This document shows, piece after piece, positions 40,523 to 49,697 of a stretch of 64,000 nt of DNA. A program made the position numbers and the translations under genes. Origin of the DNA: Flavobacterium cupreum (GTDB lineage: Bacteria; Bacteroidota; Bacteroidia; Flavobacteriales; Flavobacteriaceae). Under the pieces are notes generated by a model. It made no database searches, had not been told where the DNA came from, and was given only the letters and a program-made list of their open reading frames with translations. Every line of letters starts with the position of its first letter. Positions within the stretch are counted from its first letter, which is position 1. The stretch spans positions 1 to 64,000 of the forward strand of contig NZ_QWDM01000001.1 in assembly GCF_003996965.1 (NCBI RefSeq). The letters run 5' to 3'.

Positions 40523-43261
40523 TCAATTGGAGGATTTGTATTCCTTTGGCGAAATTCCAAATTTATTCTTAAAAGCTGTAGAAAAATAGTTTGGGGAAGA
40601 GAATCCCAGTGAGTACGCAATTTCTGAAATATTCATGTTATTGGACTTTAAAAGCTCTGCTGCTTTCTCTAATTTTACATTATTAATATGGTCACTGATA
40701 TTAATTCCTATGATTGCTTTTACCTTTCGATACAACTGAACTCTTGAAACCCCGACTTTATCGGCTAAATCCTCCACAGAGAATTTAGGATTTTCGACAT
40801 TCATTTTAATAATATCATTCATTTTAGTAATAAACGACTGTTCCTGATTGCCAAATTTAGATTCCGGCTCAACACGATAAATGTTATTGGTATAATAATA
40901 GCGAAGCTTTTCTCTGTTGAAAAGCAGGCTGGAAACAGACTGTTGTAAAATCGAAAGACTAAAAGGTTTTGTCAGATATTGATCAACACCACTCTGTAAG
41001 CCTTTTAAAACCGATTCTTTATTGCTTTGGGCCGTCAGAATAATAATTGGAATATGTGACGAACGCAGGTCCTTTTTCAGTTCTTTGGTGATTTCATATC
41101 CGTCTTTATCAACCAGATTAATATCACAAATGATTATATCCGGAATGATTTCCATGGTTTTTTCAATAGCATCGCTTCCGTCTGAAGTATAAACGACGTA
41201 TTCACCGGATAATTTGGCTTTTAAAAATGTAACTAAATCTATATTGTCTTCTATAACCAAAAGGGTATGCTTTTCTGATTCAGAGATTGCAATCCCCTGA
41301 TTCACATCTGTTTCTATATCTAAATTATCCGATATCAGATTGGGAGTCATATTTAAATTTTCGGCGTTATTTACGATTTCCGAAGGCTGCAAATGACTGT
41401 TTCCTTTTAATAGCGTAATTACAAATTCAGTTCCTTGTTTCGATTTTAATTCGATTGTTCCCTGATGCAAAAGCACAAATTCTTTGGAGAGATGAAGTCC
41501 AATTCCTGAACTATTCTTATTATTATTGGAAGCTCTGAAAAAAGGATTAAATACATTCGACAATTCATTTTCAGGTATCCCGATTCCGGAATCTTTAAAA
41601 CTAATTCTAACGGTGTTGTCCTGATTTTCCAGGATCGAAATGCTAATTTTACCATTATCAGGCGTAAATTTAAAAGCATTTGAAAGCAAATTGAAATATA
41701 CTTTATCCATTAATCCCCTATCGATACATAATTCAAGGTTTTTATTTTTGCAAATAAGTTGAAAATCAATATTTCTGCGGGCTGCTTCCCCTTTAAAGTT
41801 GGTCATTACTTCGTTTGTAAAATCATAAATTTTTGTATTCGAAGCTCTTAAGGTAAATTTTTGTTCTTCAATTTTTCTAAAATCCAGCAATTGATTTATT
41901 AATCTGAGTAATCGGTTTGAATTTTTATGAATGAGTTTTACTTCGTCAATCAGTGCCGTCCCTTTAATTTTTTCATTTTCAATCAACGATTCTACATAAC
42001 TCATAATCAATGTTATGGGTGTTTTGAATTCATGCGAAAGTCCGGTAAAAAAATTCAATTTTGCTTCGTTGCTTCTTTGGGCAATTTGGGCCATTTCCTG
42101 AATTTCATTATTCTGATCAATTACAGTCTGGTTGATTCTTTCGAGTTGTTTTTTCTTTCTCGAAATAGAAATAGTCGAATAAATACTGTAAATCGTCAAA
42201 CTCAAAATAATCACTAAGAAAAAACTTAGCAGCCGAACCAGGTTATTCTGCGAAGCATATTCCCTTTCCTGCACTTTTATTGCTCCTTGCTGTGATTCGA
42301 TAACAGCTTGTTGCTGATCTACTTTATCCATTTGATTTTCGATGATTTCAGCGTTATTTTGATCGATAACAATGGTATTGAGAATATTATTTTTTGGAAT
42401 CGGTTCTTTATTATACATTTTCAGCGCCAGTTTTAAAGCTTCGTTTCCTCCGGTCGGATATAAAATAGTCCCGTCCAGAACACCGTTTTTTACCAATTCT
42501 ATACCGCCGTTCACTGTATTCAGCCCGTCAACACCAATAAATTTTATTTTATTTTCTACCCCTAAGGTTTTAGCCGTTTCCCAGGCACTTAAAGCCATGC
42601 GGTCATTCTGTGAAAAGATATATTCAACGTTAGGGTTTTGTAAAAGAATTGTTTTTAAAGGTGTTTTAACCGATTCTCCTTCCCAGTCACCCTGAATTGT
42701 GTTTTCTATTTTGAAACGTTTGTTTTCACTTATTATCTGACTAAATCCCAGACTGCGCTCATACGCTGGTGATGAACCTTTTGCTCCGGTAATTTCAATA
42801 ATTTTACCGGAGCCTTTGCTGTGCGAAATGATATATCGGGCTGCAATTCTTCCAATTTCAATATTATCAGCACCTAAATAAGCGGTATAATTTTCGCCTT
42901 CAATTTTGCGGTCCACCACAAGAACGGGAATTCCGGCTTTAATTGATTTTTCAACAACGGCAGTTAAAGGTTTAGATTGAATAGGAGAGACAATAATAAC
43001 GTCAACTTTATTAGAAATGAATCTTTCAATGTCTTCAATCTGTTTAGCAATATTGTTATTGGCATCGCTGATTTTTAAATCCACTTCAGGTCGTAACGAA
43101 GCTTCAATTTTTATAGCGCTGTTCATTTGCTTGCGCCAGTCGTCGGTAGTCATGGCCTGAGAAAACCCGACTTTGATTTTATCTCCTTGTTTTTGTCTGC
43201 AGGAAGTTAAAATTAGGGATGCCAAAAAAAGAAGCAAAATGTATTTTACAAATTGATACAT
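40523..43261 (-). CDS. Hybrid two-component system sensor/regulator of the fructan locus
   Basis: A 912-aa single-polypeptide sensor. The N-terminus has a hydrophobic leader with a lipobox-like LILTSC. A periplasmic sugar-binding domain of the LacI/ribose-binding type follows (about 28-305; VIIVSPIQSK, VLVVDRK, FSQNDRMALSAWE, FIGVDGL). Then come a membrane helix (about 342-364), histidine kinase (FFTGLSHEFKTP, His410; IGLHLSKEF), a receiver (LLVIEDN, IIICDINL) and an AraC-type HTH (VSRVQLYRKVKAI). Hybrid sensors with this periplasmic fold, such as BT1754, bind free fructose. I start at 43261; a start 15 codons upstream would extend ahead of the leader. Confidence 0.92.
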   Translation of the reverse strand: MYQFVKYILLLFLASLILTSCRQKQGDKIKVGFSQAMTTDDWRKQMNSAIKIEASLRPEVDLKISDANNNIAKQIEDIERFISNKVDVIIVSPIQSKPLTAVVEKSIKAGIPVLVVDRKIEGENYTAYLGADNIEIGRIAARYIISHSKGSGKIIEITGAKGSSPAYERSLGFSQIISENKRFKIENTIQGDWEGESVKTPLKTILLQNPNVEYIFSQNDRMALSAWETAKTLGVENKIKFIGVDGLNTVNGGIELVKNGVLDGTILYPTGGNEALKLALKMYNKEPIPKNNILNTIVIDQNNAEIIENQMDKVDQQQAVIESQQGAIKVQEREYASQNNLVRLLSFFLVIILSLTIYSIYSTISISRKKKQLERINQTVIDQNNEIQEMAQIAQRSNEAKLNFFTGLSHEFKTPITLIMSYVESLIENEKIKGTALIDEVKLIHKNSNRLLRLINQLLDFRKIEEQKFTLRASNTKIYDFTNEVMTNFKGEAARRNIDFQLICKNKNLELCIDRGLMDKVYFNLLSNAFKFTPDNGKISISILENQDNTVRISFKDSGIGIPENELSNVFNPFFRASNNNKNSSGIGLHLSKEFVLLHQGTIELKSKQGTEFVITLLKGNSHLQPSEIVNNAENLNMTPNLISDNLDIETDVNQGIAISESEKHTLLVIEDNIDLVTFLKAKLSGEYVVYTSDGSDAIEKTMEIIPDIIICDINLVDKDGYEITKELKKDLRSSHIPIIILTAQSNKESVLKGLQSGVDQYLTKPFSLSILQQSVSSLLFNREKLRYYYTNNIYRVEPESKFGNQEQSFITKMNDIIKMNVENPKFSVEDLADKVGVSRVQLYRKVKAIIGINISDHINNVKLEKAAELLKSNNMNISEIAYSLGFSSPNYFSTAFKNKFGISPKEYKSSN

Positions 43262-43958
43262 GAAATTTTGAGTTTTGTAAATAAAAATAAGCACTTTAAA
43301 ATGCATTCTTTAATCAAGCTTGTCTAAATAATTAGGAAGGATTATTTTGTAGTGACAAGGAAGAAAGGTGTATAGTTTAAAAAGTAAAATTAAACTTTTA
43401 TTTTATCTACACAAATGAGCAAATGATATATCTGATGTAAAATAGTTAAAATATCTAAATTCGTATAATCATTTAGAAATCAAATAATTTTTTCTATCAA
43501 TCCCCGACCGTATATCAGATTTTAAAAAACCGACTGGAAAACACACAAAACACTTCTGAAAATCATAATATAAAGCACATTTTTATTCCTCGAAAAAAAA
43601 TATTGAATTTCTCAATATCAATATGATACATGATGTTTTTTTTTTTTTGAAAAGTCGTCGCAATGCTACTATTTGAAAAAGAGCTGTAGTAAATTTACAC
43701 TGTCTGATTTGAGTTCGAATCTGCACTATAGTTAATGCCGTTTCAGCGCAAAAACCAGGAATCCGGCACTATTGCTTCAATGCAGATTTCACTACCATCA
43801 GAAGGCTTTGTCAGGATAAGTCTGTTGCAGTGAAAACTGACAGAGCAAATTTGGAAAGTGACCGCCATTTTCCTGCCAGGATAATTGCATATCCAATAAA
43901 AACGCGTAAATTGGTTTGTAGATGACAGATTATAATTACGAATAGTAAAAAAACTAAA
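43262..43958. other. Long divergent intergenic region upstream of the hybrid sensor
   Basis: No gene with family support is seen on either strand. It contains a run of 13 T (about 43636-43648) and a somewhat less AT-rich patch at about 43650-43880 without recognisable features. It holds the promoters of the sensor and of the receiver gene at 43986. Confidence 0.5.
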
Positions 43959-43966
43959 TAGATTTG
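43959..43966 (+). promoter_or_regulatory. -7 promoter element of the receiver gene
   Basis: TAGATTTG fits TAnnTTTG, 20 bp before the start at 43986. No clear -33 box. Confidence 0.45.
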
Positions 43967-43985
43967 AGATAATCTTAAAAATAAT

Positions 43986-44411
43986 ATGATGATAAAGAAC
44001 GGTAATATTTTAATAATAGAAGATGATGCTGATGACAAGGAGATTTTAGAAGATGTAATTGTATCTCTTGGCAACACTAACAAAATTGTATGGAAAATTA
44101 ATGGACAAGAGGCACTTTCTTACCTATGTGAAAGTAATGAAAAAATATTGATTATTTTTTGCGACATGAACATGCCAATTATGAATGGACTTGAATTAAA
44201 ACGCCTTATAGATGGCGACCCTGTCCTGAGAAAAAAAAGTATACCTTTCGTTTTTTATTCTACCGCGGCTACAGAAAGCGCGATTGAAGAGGCATACACA
44301 ACACTTAGTATTCAAGGCTTTTTTAAAAAAGAAAATGACTACCAGAAGACAAGATCAATTGTTAATTATATACTGGAATACTGGAAAAACTGTATTCATC
44401 CTAATAGTTAA
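43986..44411 (+). CDS. Receiver-only response regulator
   Basis: A 141-aa single-domain (CheY/Rcp1-like) response regulator with acidic pocket IIEDDADDKE, phospho-acceptor Asp in IIFCDMNMPIMNGLEL (around residue 61), conserved Thr/Ser in FVFYSTAAT and Lys in FKKEN. It has no output domain, so it probably signals to a kinase or other protein. No kinase gene is adjacent. Two ATG codons occur at the start; either may be used. Confidence 0.85.
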   Translation: MMIKNGNILIIEDDADDKEILEDVIVSLGNTNKIVWKINGQEALSYLCESNEKILIIFCDMNMPIMNGLELKRLIDGDPVLRKKSIPFVFYSTAATESAIEEAYTTLSIQGFFKKENDYQKTRSIVNYILEYWKNCIHPNS

Positions 44412-44462
44412 CTTTTTAAACTGCTAAGTAACAGCAGGCAGCTCAAACCGAATTTCCTTTAC

Positions 44463-44696
44463 TTAGTCGATGTTTTTGATCTTTGACTTTGGAAATTCAT
44501 CTAAAATTTGTTGAGTAGATCGCTCTACATCCTTTGCGATTAAAGATGTTTCTAATAGATAATTATCAATAAATTCAAACACTGTCTGTTCGGTTTCATT
44601 CAATTTTTTAATTGGATCATGCTCAACGGAAGCTGCAAATGTGATTTCAAGATGAGCTTTCAAATCTTTTCCAAACTGTTCTAGCAACTTTTCCAT
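44463..44696 (-). CDS. Small hypothetical protein
   Basis: A 77-aa acidic, helical protein (MEKLLEQFGKDLKAHLEITF, ETEQTVFEFIDNYLLET). No signal peptide, membrane helix or known domain. It is convergent with the receiver gene and lies 49 bp downstream of the NAD(P)-binding protein gene in the same orientation, so could be co-transcribed with it. Coding potential is supported by its clear length, start and regular codon pattern; function unknown. Confidence 0.5.
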   Translation of the reverse strand: MEKLLEQFGKDLKAHLEITFAASVEHDPIKKLNETEQTVFEFIDNYLLETSLIAKDVERSTQQILDEFPKSKIKNID

Positions 44697-44745
44697 ATTC
44701 CACTAATTTTATCATATTTAAATAAAGTTGTTCCTGCAAGCTCTT

Positions 44746-45384
44746 TTAAAATGCAGCAATTTCCTGAAGTTTTACAATAGAAGTTCCCTGTGGCAGCTTC
44801 CAGGGTGCCTTGGCCAGCTTCATTGCAAGCACTTCGGTAGGCAGAGGTTTGTACTTGTTGAACAATCCGATGCTATTGAAAAAGCCCACGACTTTTACCA
44901 GTGTTTTTTCTCCCGCCCTGTCACTTCCTTCCCGCAAAAGAGGTCCCGGTCTGAATATGATGTACTGCCCAAAATCAAGCTCAGTAATTGCACTTTCTAA
45001 TTCTGCTTTCATTCTGGAATAAAAAATTCTGCTTTTTGGCGACGCATCAGACGAAGAAACCAAAACTACTGAATTGACCCTGTTCTGCCGTGCAATTCTC
45101 GCAAAAGTAGCGGGAATTTCAAAATCAATCTGCCATTGTTTTTCCTGGGAGCCCGCTTCCTTTAAAGTGGTTCCCAAACAGGAAAAGAGAAAATCTCCGG
45201 TAATATATTCTTTATATTGATCCAGATTGGCAAAGTCAATAACATGTTCAGACAGTTTAGGGTGGGATCTACCTGTCGGACGCCGTACAAAAATAGTTAC
45301 CGAAGTATAATCGTCATTCTGGATCAGCTCATTTAAGAGAAATTTTCCGGTGGAACCCGTAGCTCCTATTAGTAATGCTTTCAT
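44746..45384 (-). CDS. NAD(P)-binding atypical SDR protein (HTATIP2-like)
   Basis: A 212-aa Rossmann-fold protein beginning MKALLIGATGSTGKFLLNELI, with the glycine-rich GATGSTG loop (7-13). Further motifs are DFLFSCLGTTLKEAGS and VLVSSSDASPKSRIFYSRMKAELE, where a Tyr-x3-Lys (YSRMK) resembles the SDR catalytic pair. It resembles oxidoreductases annotated as HTATIP2/NmrA-like. Substrate unknown. I start at 45384 because the shorter form begins directly at the nucleotide-binding strand. Confidence 0.82.
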   Translation of the reverse strand: MKALLIGATGSTGKFLLNELIQNDDYTSVTIFVRRPTGRSHPKLSEHVIDFANLDQYKEYITGDFLFSCLGTTLKEAGSQEKQWQIDFEIPATFARIARQNRVNSVVLVSSSDASPKSRIFYSRMKAELESAITELDFGQYIIFRPGPLLREGSDRAGEKTLVKVVGFFNSIGLFNKYKPLPTEVLAMKLAKAPWKLPQGTSIVKLQEIAAF

Positions 45385-45569
45385 AGCTTTTATCTTTAGT
45401 AGTGAAATATAATTTGGCCCCATATCTGCATCAGGGCACTTCAGAATAATAAATCGGTGAACAGGTCGTACGATTTATCCTTGCCTTGCTATGGAATGTA
45501 CAATTTTATCACTGATTTCCTGCGCATCGGACTGTATAATTATTTCAGATCAAATGGTGTGAATTCCTT

Positions 45570-46529
45570 TTATTTTTTGACAGGTTTAAATACAGCCTGT
45601 TGCAGTGAGAATTTTTTCGATGGTACATTATTACCTTCGGCAAGTTCGCTAAAATTTGCATTCATAATCCAGGTTTCATTGCCGGAAATAGCTGCAGTTG
45701 ACGGAAAGGCAAAACGATCCTCCACTGAAGTGGATTCTGCTGCCTGCGCCGTCGTCCAGTTATCAGAACTTGTTATCTTAAAAATTTTGTTTACTCCTCC
45801 ATTTTGTACCAGCGTTAATGTAGTATCATCATTTAAAAGCATACCGTCTGCACCGGGAAAAAACTGTTCCATTTTTACTTTTACACCCGCACCAGGATTC
45901 GCAATTGGCAATTTTAGCAGTGCTCCTGTTCCATTGTTGGCGACCAACAGAAAACCTCCCGGATGAAAAACAATTCCGTTAGGACCTACCCCGGCTGTTT
46001 TTAAAAGTTCATTTTTACTGAACACTGAGGGCGTTCCTTTAGAATCCACTTTGTATAGGGCATCTGCGTAACTGTCTGTAATATAAGCACTGCCTTCTTT
46101 GTCGAAAGCCAGGTCATTGGGAAAATGCTCACCGGGAATTAGTCCGGCCAGATCAATATCATTTAATTTTTTACCGCTTTTCAAATCAATGATAAGAAGT
46201 CTTGCCATTTTCTTTTTGGTATCAGGTGTGCTGAATTTGCTGTAATTGGCATCGCCGGCACAGACAAACAGTCTTTTTCCATCGGGATGCACTTTAAGAC
46301 CGTAGGTCGATTTTAGCGTTTTATCGGCATATAATTCCGAATACTTTCCCTCTTTGGTAACTTTTCCAACAGTACCCAGGCGTGCTGAGGATACATAAAA
46401 TACATTGGAAGCCTTATCAAAAGTTACTCCCTCGGGATAAGATTCCGGCGCTTCAAATTCAATACGTTTTGTCGGTTCCTGAGCCCAGGTTAATTGAGCC
46501 ATTAGCAGGAATATAATATACTTTTTCAT
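45570..46529 (-). CDS. Secreted SMP-30/gluconolactonase-like beta-propeller protein
   Basis: A 319-aa secreted protein (signal peptide 1-16, ending TWAQ) with six-bladed-propeller repeats of the SMP-30/gluconolaconase/NHL type: YPEGVTFDKASNVFYVSS, TYGLKVHPDGKRLFVCAG, FPNDLAFDKEGSAYITDS and GVGPNGIVFHPGGFLLVAN. The PNDLAFD and GPNGIVF phrases match the metal-binding loops of lactonases. It follows the sorbosone dehydrogenase-like gene with two bases between, so the two form an operon, possibly oxidising a sugar and then opening its lactone. Confidence 0.8.
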   Translation of the reverse strand: MKKYIIFLLMAQLTWAQEPTKRIEFEAPESYPEGVTFDKASNVFYVSSARLGTVGKVTKEGKYSELYADKTLKSTYGLKVHPDGKRLFVCAGDANYSKFSTPDTKKKMARLLIIDLKSGKKLNDIDLAGLIPGEHFPNDLAFDKEGSAYITDSYADALYKVDSKGTPSVFSKNELLKTAGVGPNGIVFHPGGFLLVANNGTGALLKLPIANPGAGVKVKMEQFFPGADGMLLNDDTTLTLVQNGGVNKIFKITSSDNWTTAQAAESTSVEDRFAFPSTAAISGNETWIMNANFSELAEGNNVPSKKFSLQQAVFKPVKK

Positions 46530-46531
46530 CT

Positions 46532-47698
46532 TTATTTTTGTTTAAGGGCGTAAATAATACCATTTGCATCATCAGATACATAAACCACATCCGAACCTAT
46601 AGCCAGTCCCGCCGGCCTTCCGAATCGTTCATTACCGATAAGAAACCCTGTTAAGAAATCTTCGGATCCTGTAGGGTTACCTTTACTGTCAAACGTAATA
46701 CGCTCTACTTTGTATCCGCTTGGATTCTGCCTGTTCCACGAGCCATGCCAGCATACCAGAGCATCTCCTTTATTTTTTCCGGTATCAAAAAAAGCAAAAG
46801 CAATGGGTGCGCTGTGTGCCGGAAATTCCAGTACCGAAGCCTGAGTCGGTTTTACCCATCCTTCCTTGGTATTGCCCACAGGATCTTCCCTGCTCTGATC
46901 GACTACTTTTTTGCCGTAAGCGAAAGGAAATCCGTAATTGCCTCCCATAACAATATTGTTTAACTCTTCAGGCGGCCAATCGTCTCCCTTAGTATCTCCT
47001 CCATTATCGACACCCCACATTTCCTTGGTCTGTGGCTGCCAGTCAAAGCCAATAGTATTGCGAAGGCCTGATGCATATAGAGTTCTTTTCCATGTTTGCG
47101 GCTCTACCTGCAGCATCGTAGCGGTTTCCTTATCACTTTCCTTGCAGTCGTTACAGACACTTCCTACTGAGATATATAATTTACCGTCAGGACCAAAATC
47201 CATCGTGCGGTTGGCATGCTGGCCTCCGCTTGGCAGATCGTTGATAAGCGTATCGGCAACTTTCCCCAAAGTACCATCCGCATTCAGCGCATATCGCAGT
47301 ACTTTATTGTTGTTGCACAGGTACATAAAATCATCTTTGGATGTAATGCCATGAACCCCCGGAAAATCCGCTACACGGGTCATATCATCAAACTTGCCGT
47401 CGTTATTGGTATCGGTGAGCATCAGCACATCACCTGCATCGCGTCTAGTTACGTACAGTTGCCCTTTCTTGCCGATATACAGCATTCTGGGTTTTCCCAA
47501 TCCTGTAGCTACAGGGGTTACCTGCCAGTCTTTGGCGGTTTTTAAGCCTGATACCAGTGCCGAACTGTACTCCAGATGAGTTGGAAAGTTGGTAATGGAC
47601 ACTTTCTTAGTGTCTTCTTTGGGAGGAATGCCTTTTTGGCTGTACATCAGCAGGCCTGTTAAGAAAAGAAATGCCGTAAGCGGGTATTTAGTTTTCAT
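46532..47698 (-). CDS. Secreted PQQ-type sugar/L-sorbosone dehydrogenase-like protein
   Basis: A 388-aa protein with signal peptide (1-20) and a beta-propeller of the soluble glucose/sorbosone dehydrogenase family. Motifs are LGKPRMLYIGKKGQLYVTRR, LPSGGQHANRTMDFGPDGKLYISVG (the family's 'GG.H....l.FGPDG.LY.s.G' block), SGLRNTIGFDWQP and GRPAGLAIGSDVVYVSDD. Family members use PQQ to oxidise sugars in the periplasm. No PQQ synthesis genes are present here, so substrate and cofactor remain assumed. Confidence 0.82.
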   Translation of the reverse strand: MKTKYPLTAFLFLTGLLMYSQKGIPPKEDTKKVSITNFPTHLEYSSALVSGLKTAKDWQVTPVATGLGKPRMLYIGKKGQLYVTRRDAGDVLMLTDTNNDGKFDDMTRVADFPGVHGITSKDDFMYLCNNNKVLRYALNADGTLGKVADTLINDLPSGGQHANRTMDFGPDGKLYISVGSVCNDCKESDKETATMLQVEPQTWKRTLYASGLRNTIGFDWQPQTKEMWGVDNGGDTKGDDWPPEELNNIVMGGNYGFPFAYGKKVVDQSREDPVGNTKEGWVKPTQASVLEFPAHSAPIAFAFFDTGKNKGDALVCWHGSWNRQNPSGYKVERITFDSKGNPTGSEDFLTGFLIGNERFGRPAGLAIGSDVVYVSDDANGIIYALKQK

Positions 47699-47771
47699 AT
47701 ATCGTAAATTTTTAAATTAAGTTTTTTATATAAAAGTCTTTAAATAAGATTATTACTGCAGTTTTGTAAGT

Positions 47772-47779
47772 CAAAAATA
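47772..47779 (-). promoter_or_regulatory. -7 promoter element of the sugar dehydrogenase operon
   Basis: On the minus strand TATTTTTG fits TAnnTTTG, about 75 bp before the start. No -33 TTG at the expected place; an inverted repeat lies just upstream. Confidence 0.4.
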
Positions 47780-47799
47780 TTAATAAGGCACTTTAATAA

Positions 47800-47820
47800 T
47801 TTACATGATATGCATGTAAA
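47800..47820. promoter_or_regulatory. Inverted repeat in the divergent promoter region
   Basis: TTTACATG (47800-47807) and CATGTAAA (47813-47820) flank a 5-bp centre, 20 bp upstream of the -7 element at 47772. It is a candidate operator for the dehydrogenase operon or the divergent secreted protein gene. The rest of 47699-48029 is AT-rich with no gene. Confidence 0.4.
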
Positions 47821-47982
47821 TTTATAATATTAACAGTACGCTATTTCTTAATAGATTTCAACCCATCAACATACATCGACTCATCTCTGTGATATCGTTA
47901 CTCTGTAAGCGTCAGCCATTTAAAAATTGAAATTATGTAAAACCACATAAGAACTATGTAAACCGATTTTGCAGTCACATTC

Positions 47983-47990
47983 TATTTTTG
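47983..47990 (+). promoter_or_regulatory. -7 promoter element of the secreted hypothetical gene
   Basis: TATTTTTG fits TAnnTTTG, 39 bp before the start at 48030. No -33 box is clear. Confidence 0.45.
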
Positions 47991-48029
47991 CTTTTGTAAG
48001 AATTATTTTTAATAACAGGAAACAAATTC

Positions 48030-48983
48030 ATGAAGACGCTACTTTTAATTGTATACTTTGCTTTGGCCATTCCTGCTTATTCCCAGATACAGCAGTATTC
48101 GCCGAAGGTCATGTTAGCTTTAGAGACTTTTGCGTTTCTGAAAGGCCAGAGCGCCGCTCTTAAAAAAGTTGGGCTTCAATTTCCAACACTTAAAAATGAT
48201 GTCATCGCCTTGGAAAAAAGTTCGAAAGTTATATTTGGACGTGCGGAGCGGAATATAGAATATTTTTTAAAAGATGAGCTAAATAAAGGAGAGTTCACTT
48301 TATTACAACAAAGAGTAGATTCTCTGTTGAATCTACAGTTAAAGCAACCGATCCAGAAAGAGGAGTACGCACGCAATTTTCTTGAAAAAGTAAGATCCGA
48401 ATTACGACTAAGCAAAGGAAACGGTATTCAAAAAAGTATTATTTCATTCGCCTATCACGATGCACCGCATCAGGAAGTTAGCGACGGACATACAGTTCAT
48501 TTCACAACAAAACAACATCCTAAAGCAGAAAAATCTGCTGTCTTACTTTCATTACCCAAAAGCTGGAGCGCTGAGGAAGGAGAAATGCCCGCAGTGGTAC
48601 AGCAGTTTACCAGCCATGACGGAAAAGGGAGCGAGAAAATCCTACTACTGGTCCATGACCTGCCATCAGAAGACCATGACATTGTATTGAACGAAAAATC
48701 AATTATTGAAATGGTACCTCCTCAAAGCACCGTTATACGTACAGAAGCGCTGACTATTGACGGTTTGCCCGGGATGATGATTGAGGTTGAAGAAATATTA
48801 CATTCCGCAGATACTAAGAGAAAAATACGCATGATGCAGTTTATGTTTGCCTACAACCAGCAATTATACTGCCTCCAGGGAAGTATCGGACCAGTTCACT
48901 TAAACCAGAATCTGGACCATCATATAAAAAAATATGAACCACTGTTCCGTCTTATTGCCGCCGGTACACAAATAGTTGACTAA
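48030..48983 (+). CDS. Secreted hypothetical protein
   Basis: A 317-aa protein with a clear signal peptide (MKTLLLIVYFALAIPAYSQ). The first half is helical (LETFAFLKGQSAALKKVGLQF, FTLLQQRVDSLLN). The second half is beta-rich (HTVHFTTKQHPKAEKSAVLLSLPKSWSAEEG, GLPGMMIEVEEI, MMQFMFAYNQQLYCLQGSIG), resembling the fold of proteins that follow lipoproteins of the PsbP/DUF1795 type ('PKSW...'). I recognise no specific family. It stands alone on the plus strand. Confidence 0.7.
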   Translation: MKTLLLIVYFALAIPAYSQIQQYSPKVMLALETFAFLKGQSAALKKVGLQFPTLKNDVIALEKSSKVIFGRAERNIEYFLKDELNKGEFTLLQQRVDSLLNLQLKQPIQKEEYARNFLEKVRSELRLSKGNGIQKSIISFAYHDAPHQEVSDGHTVHFTTKQHPKAEKSAVLLSLPKSWSAEEGEMPAVVQQFTSHDGKGSEKILLLVHDLPSEDHDIVLNEKSIIEMVPPQSTVIRTEALTIDGLPGMMIEVEEILHSADTKRKIRMMQFMFAYNQQLYCLQGSIGPVHLNQNLDHHIKKYEPLFRLIAAGTQIVD

Positions 48984-49237
48984 TAAAATTATATAGCAGC
49001 GTTAAACTTGTCCGTTTTAGCCATTTTAAAGGAGGCGGCTTAGTTCCTAAATTCCTTTTTAATTTGGATTTTGTGTGCTGTTTTTTTGCCGGAATTTGCA
49101 CGAATGAATTTTCGAAAATATTTTGTGAGAAATAATTCCCGAGGGCTATTATTCGTGGTATGGTTCTGGTAAAAATTCAGAATTTTGACAGTTATAATAC
49201 TCAAAACATTTATCTTTACTTACTGATAACAATTACT

Positions 49238-49672
49238 ATGGTATTAGAAACTTACACTACAATATTTTACGTTGATGATGATGAGGATGACAGGCTTTTC
49301 TTTGAAGAAGTAACCCAGCAGATTGGGGAAAGCATTAGCCTTTTCGAACTCGGAGATCAGATGCTTTTCCAGCTTGAGAATCCGCCTCCGTATCCTTCTG
49401 TAATTTTTCTCGACCTCAATATGCCTGTAAAGGATGGGTTTGAAGTACTGCAGGAAATCAAAAGTACCTTCAACCTGAAAGATGTTCCCGTAATTATTTT
49501 ATCCACCACCAGTAATCCCGAAACTGTGGAGCGATGTTTTAATCTCGGAGCTTCGTTATATGTAAAAAAATCAATGTCAATTGAAGAACTGAAAAAATCC
49601 CTTGAATATGTACTATCCATAGACTGGGAGCAACACGTACTTACGGAAAGTAATTTCGTATACAAAAGATAA
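49238..49672 (+). CDS. Receiver-only response regulator paired with the multi-PAS kinase
   Basis: A 144-aa single receiver domain: acidic residues in FYVDDDEDDRLFF, phospho-acceptor Asp59 in IFLDLNMPVKDG, Ser/Thr in VIILSTTSN and Lys in YVKKSMS. It lies 25 bp ahead of the multi-PAS histidine kinase gene, so the two are likely co-transcribed and form a phosphorelay pair. I start at MVLETYTT; a possible start 26 codons upstream adds a segment with no receiver-domain features. Confidence 0.88.
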   Translation: MVLETYTTIFYVDDDEDDRLFFEEVTQQIGESISLFELGDQMLFQLENPPPYPSVIFLDLNMPVKDGFEVLQEIKSTFNLKDVPVIILSTTSNPETVERCFNLGASLYVKKSMSIEELKKSLEYVLSIDWEQHVLTESNFVYKR

Positions 49673-49697
49673 ACAAGCATTCTCTTAACGGTATGGC

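Noticed and set aside
43636..43648. Run of 13 T
   Set aside because: Long homopolymer in AT-rich intergenic DNA; probably a variable or error-prone site with no feature to support.
43811..44083. Minus-strand reading frame of 90 codons overlapping the receiver gene
   Set aside because: Overlaps the start of a convincing response regulator and has a hydrophobic composition typical of antisense AT-rich DNA.
45457..45966. Plus-strand reading frame of 169 codons opposite the SMP-30-like gene
   Set aside because: It lies antisense to a well-supported secreted propeller gene and shows no domain of its own.
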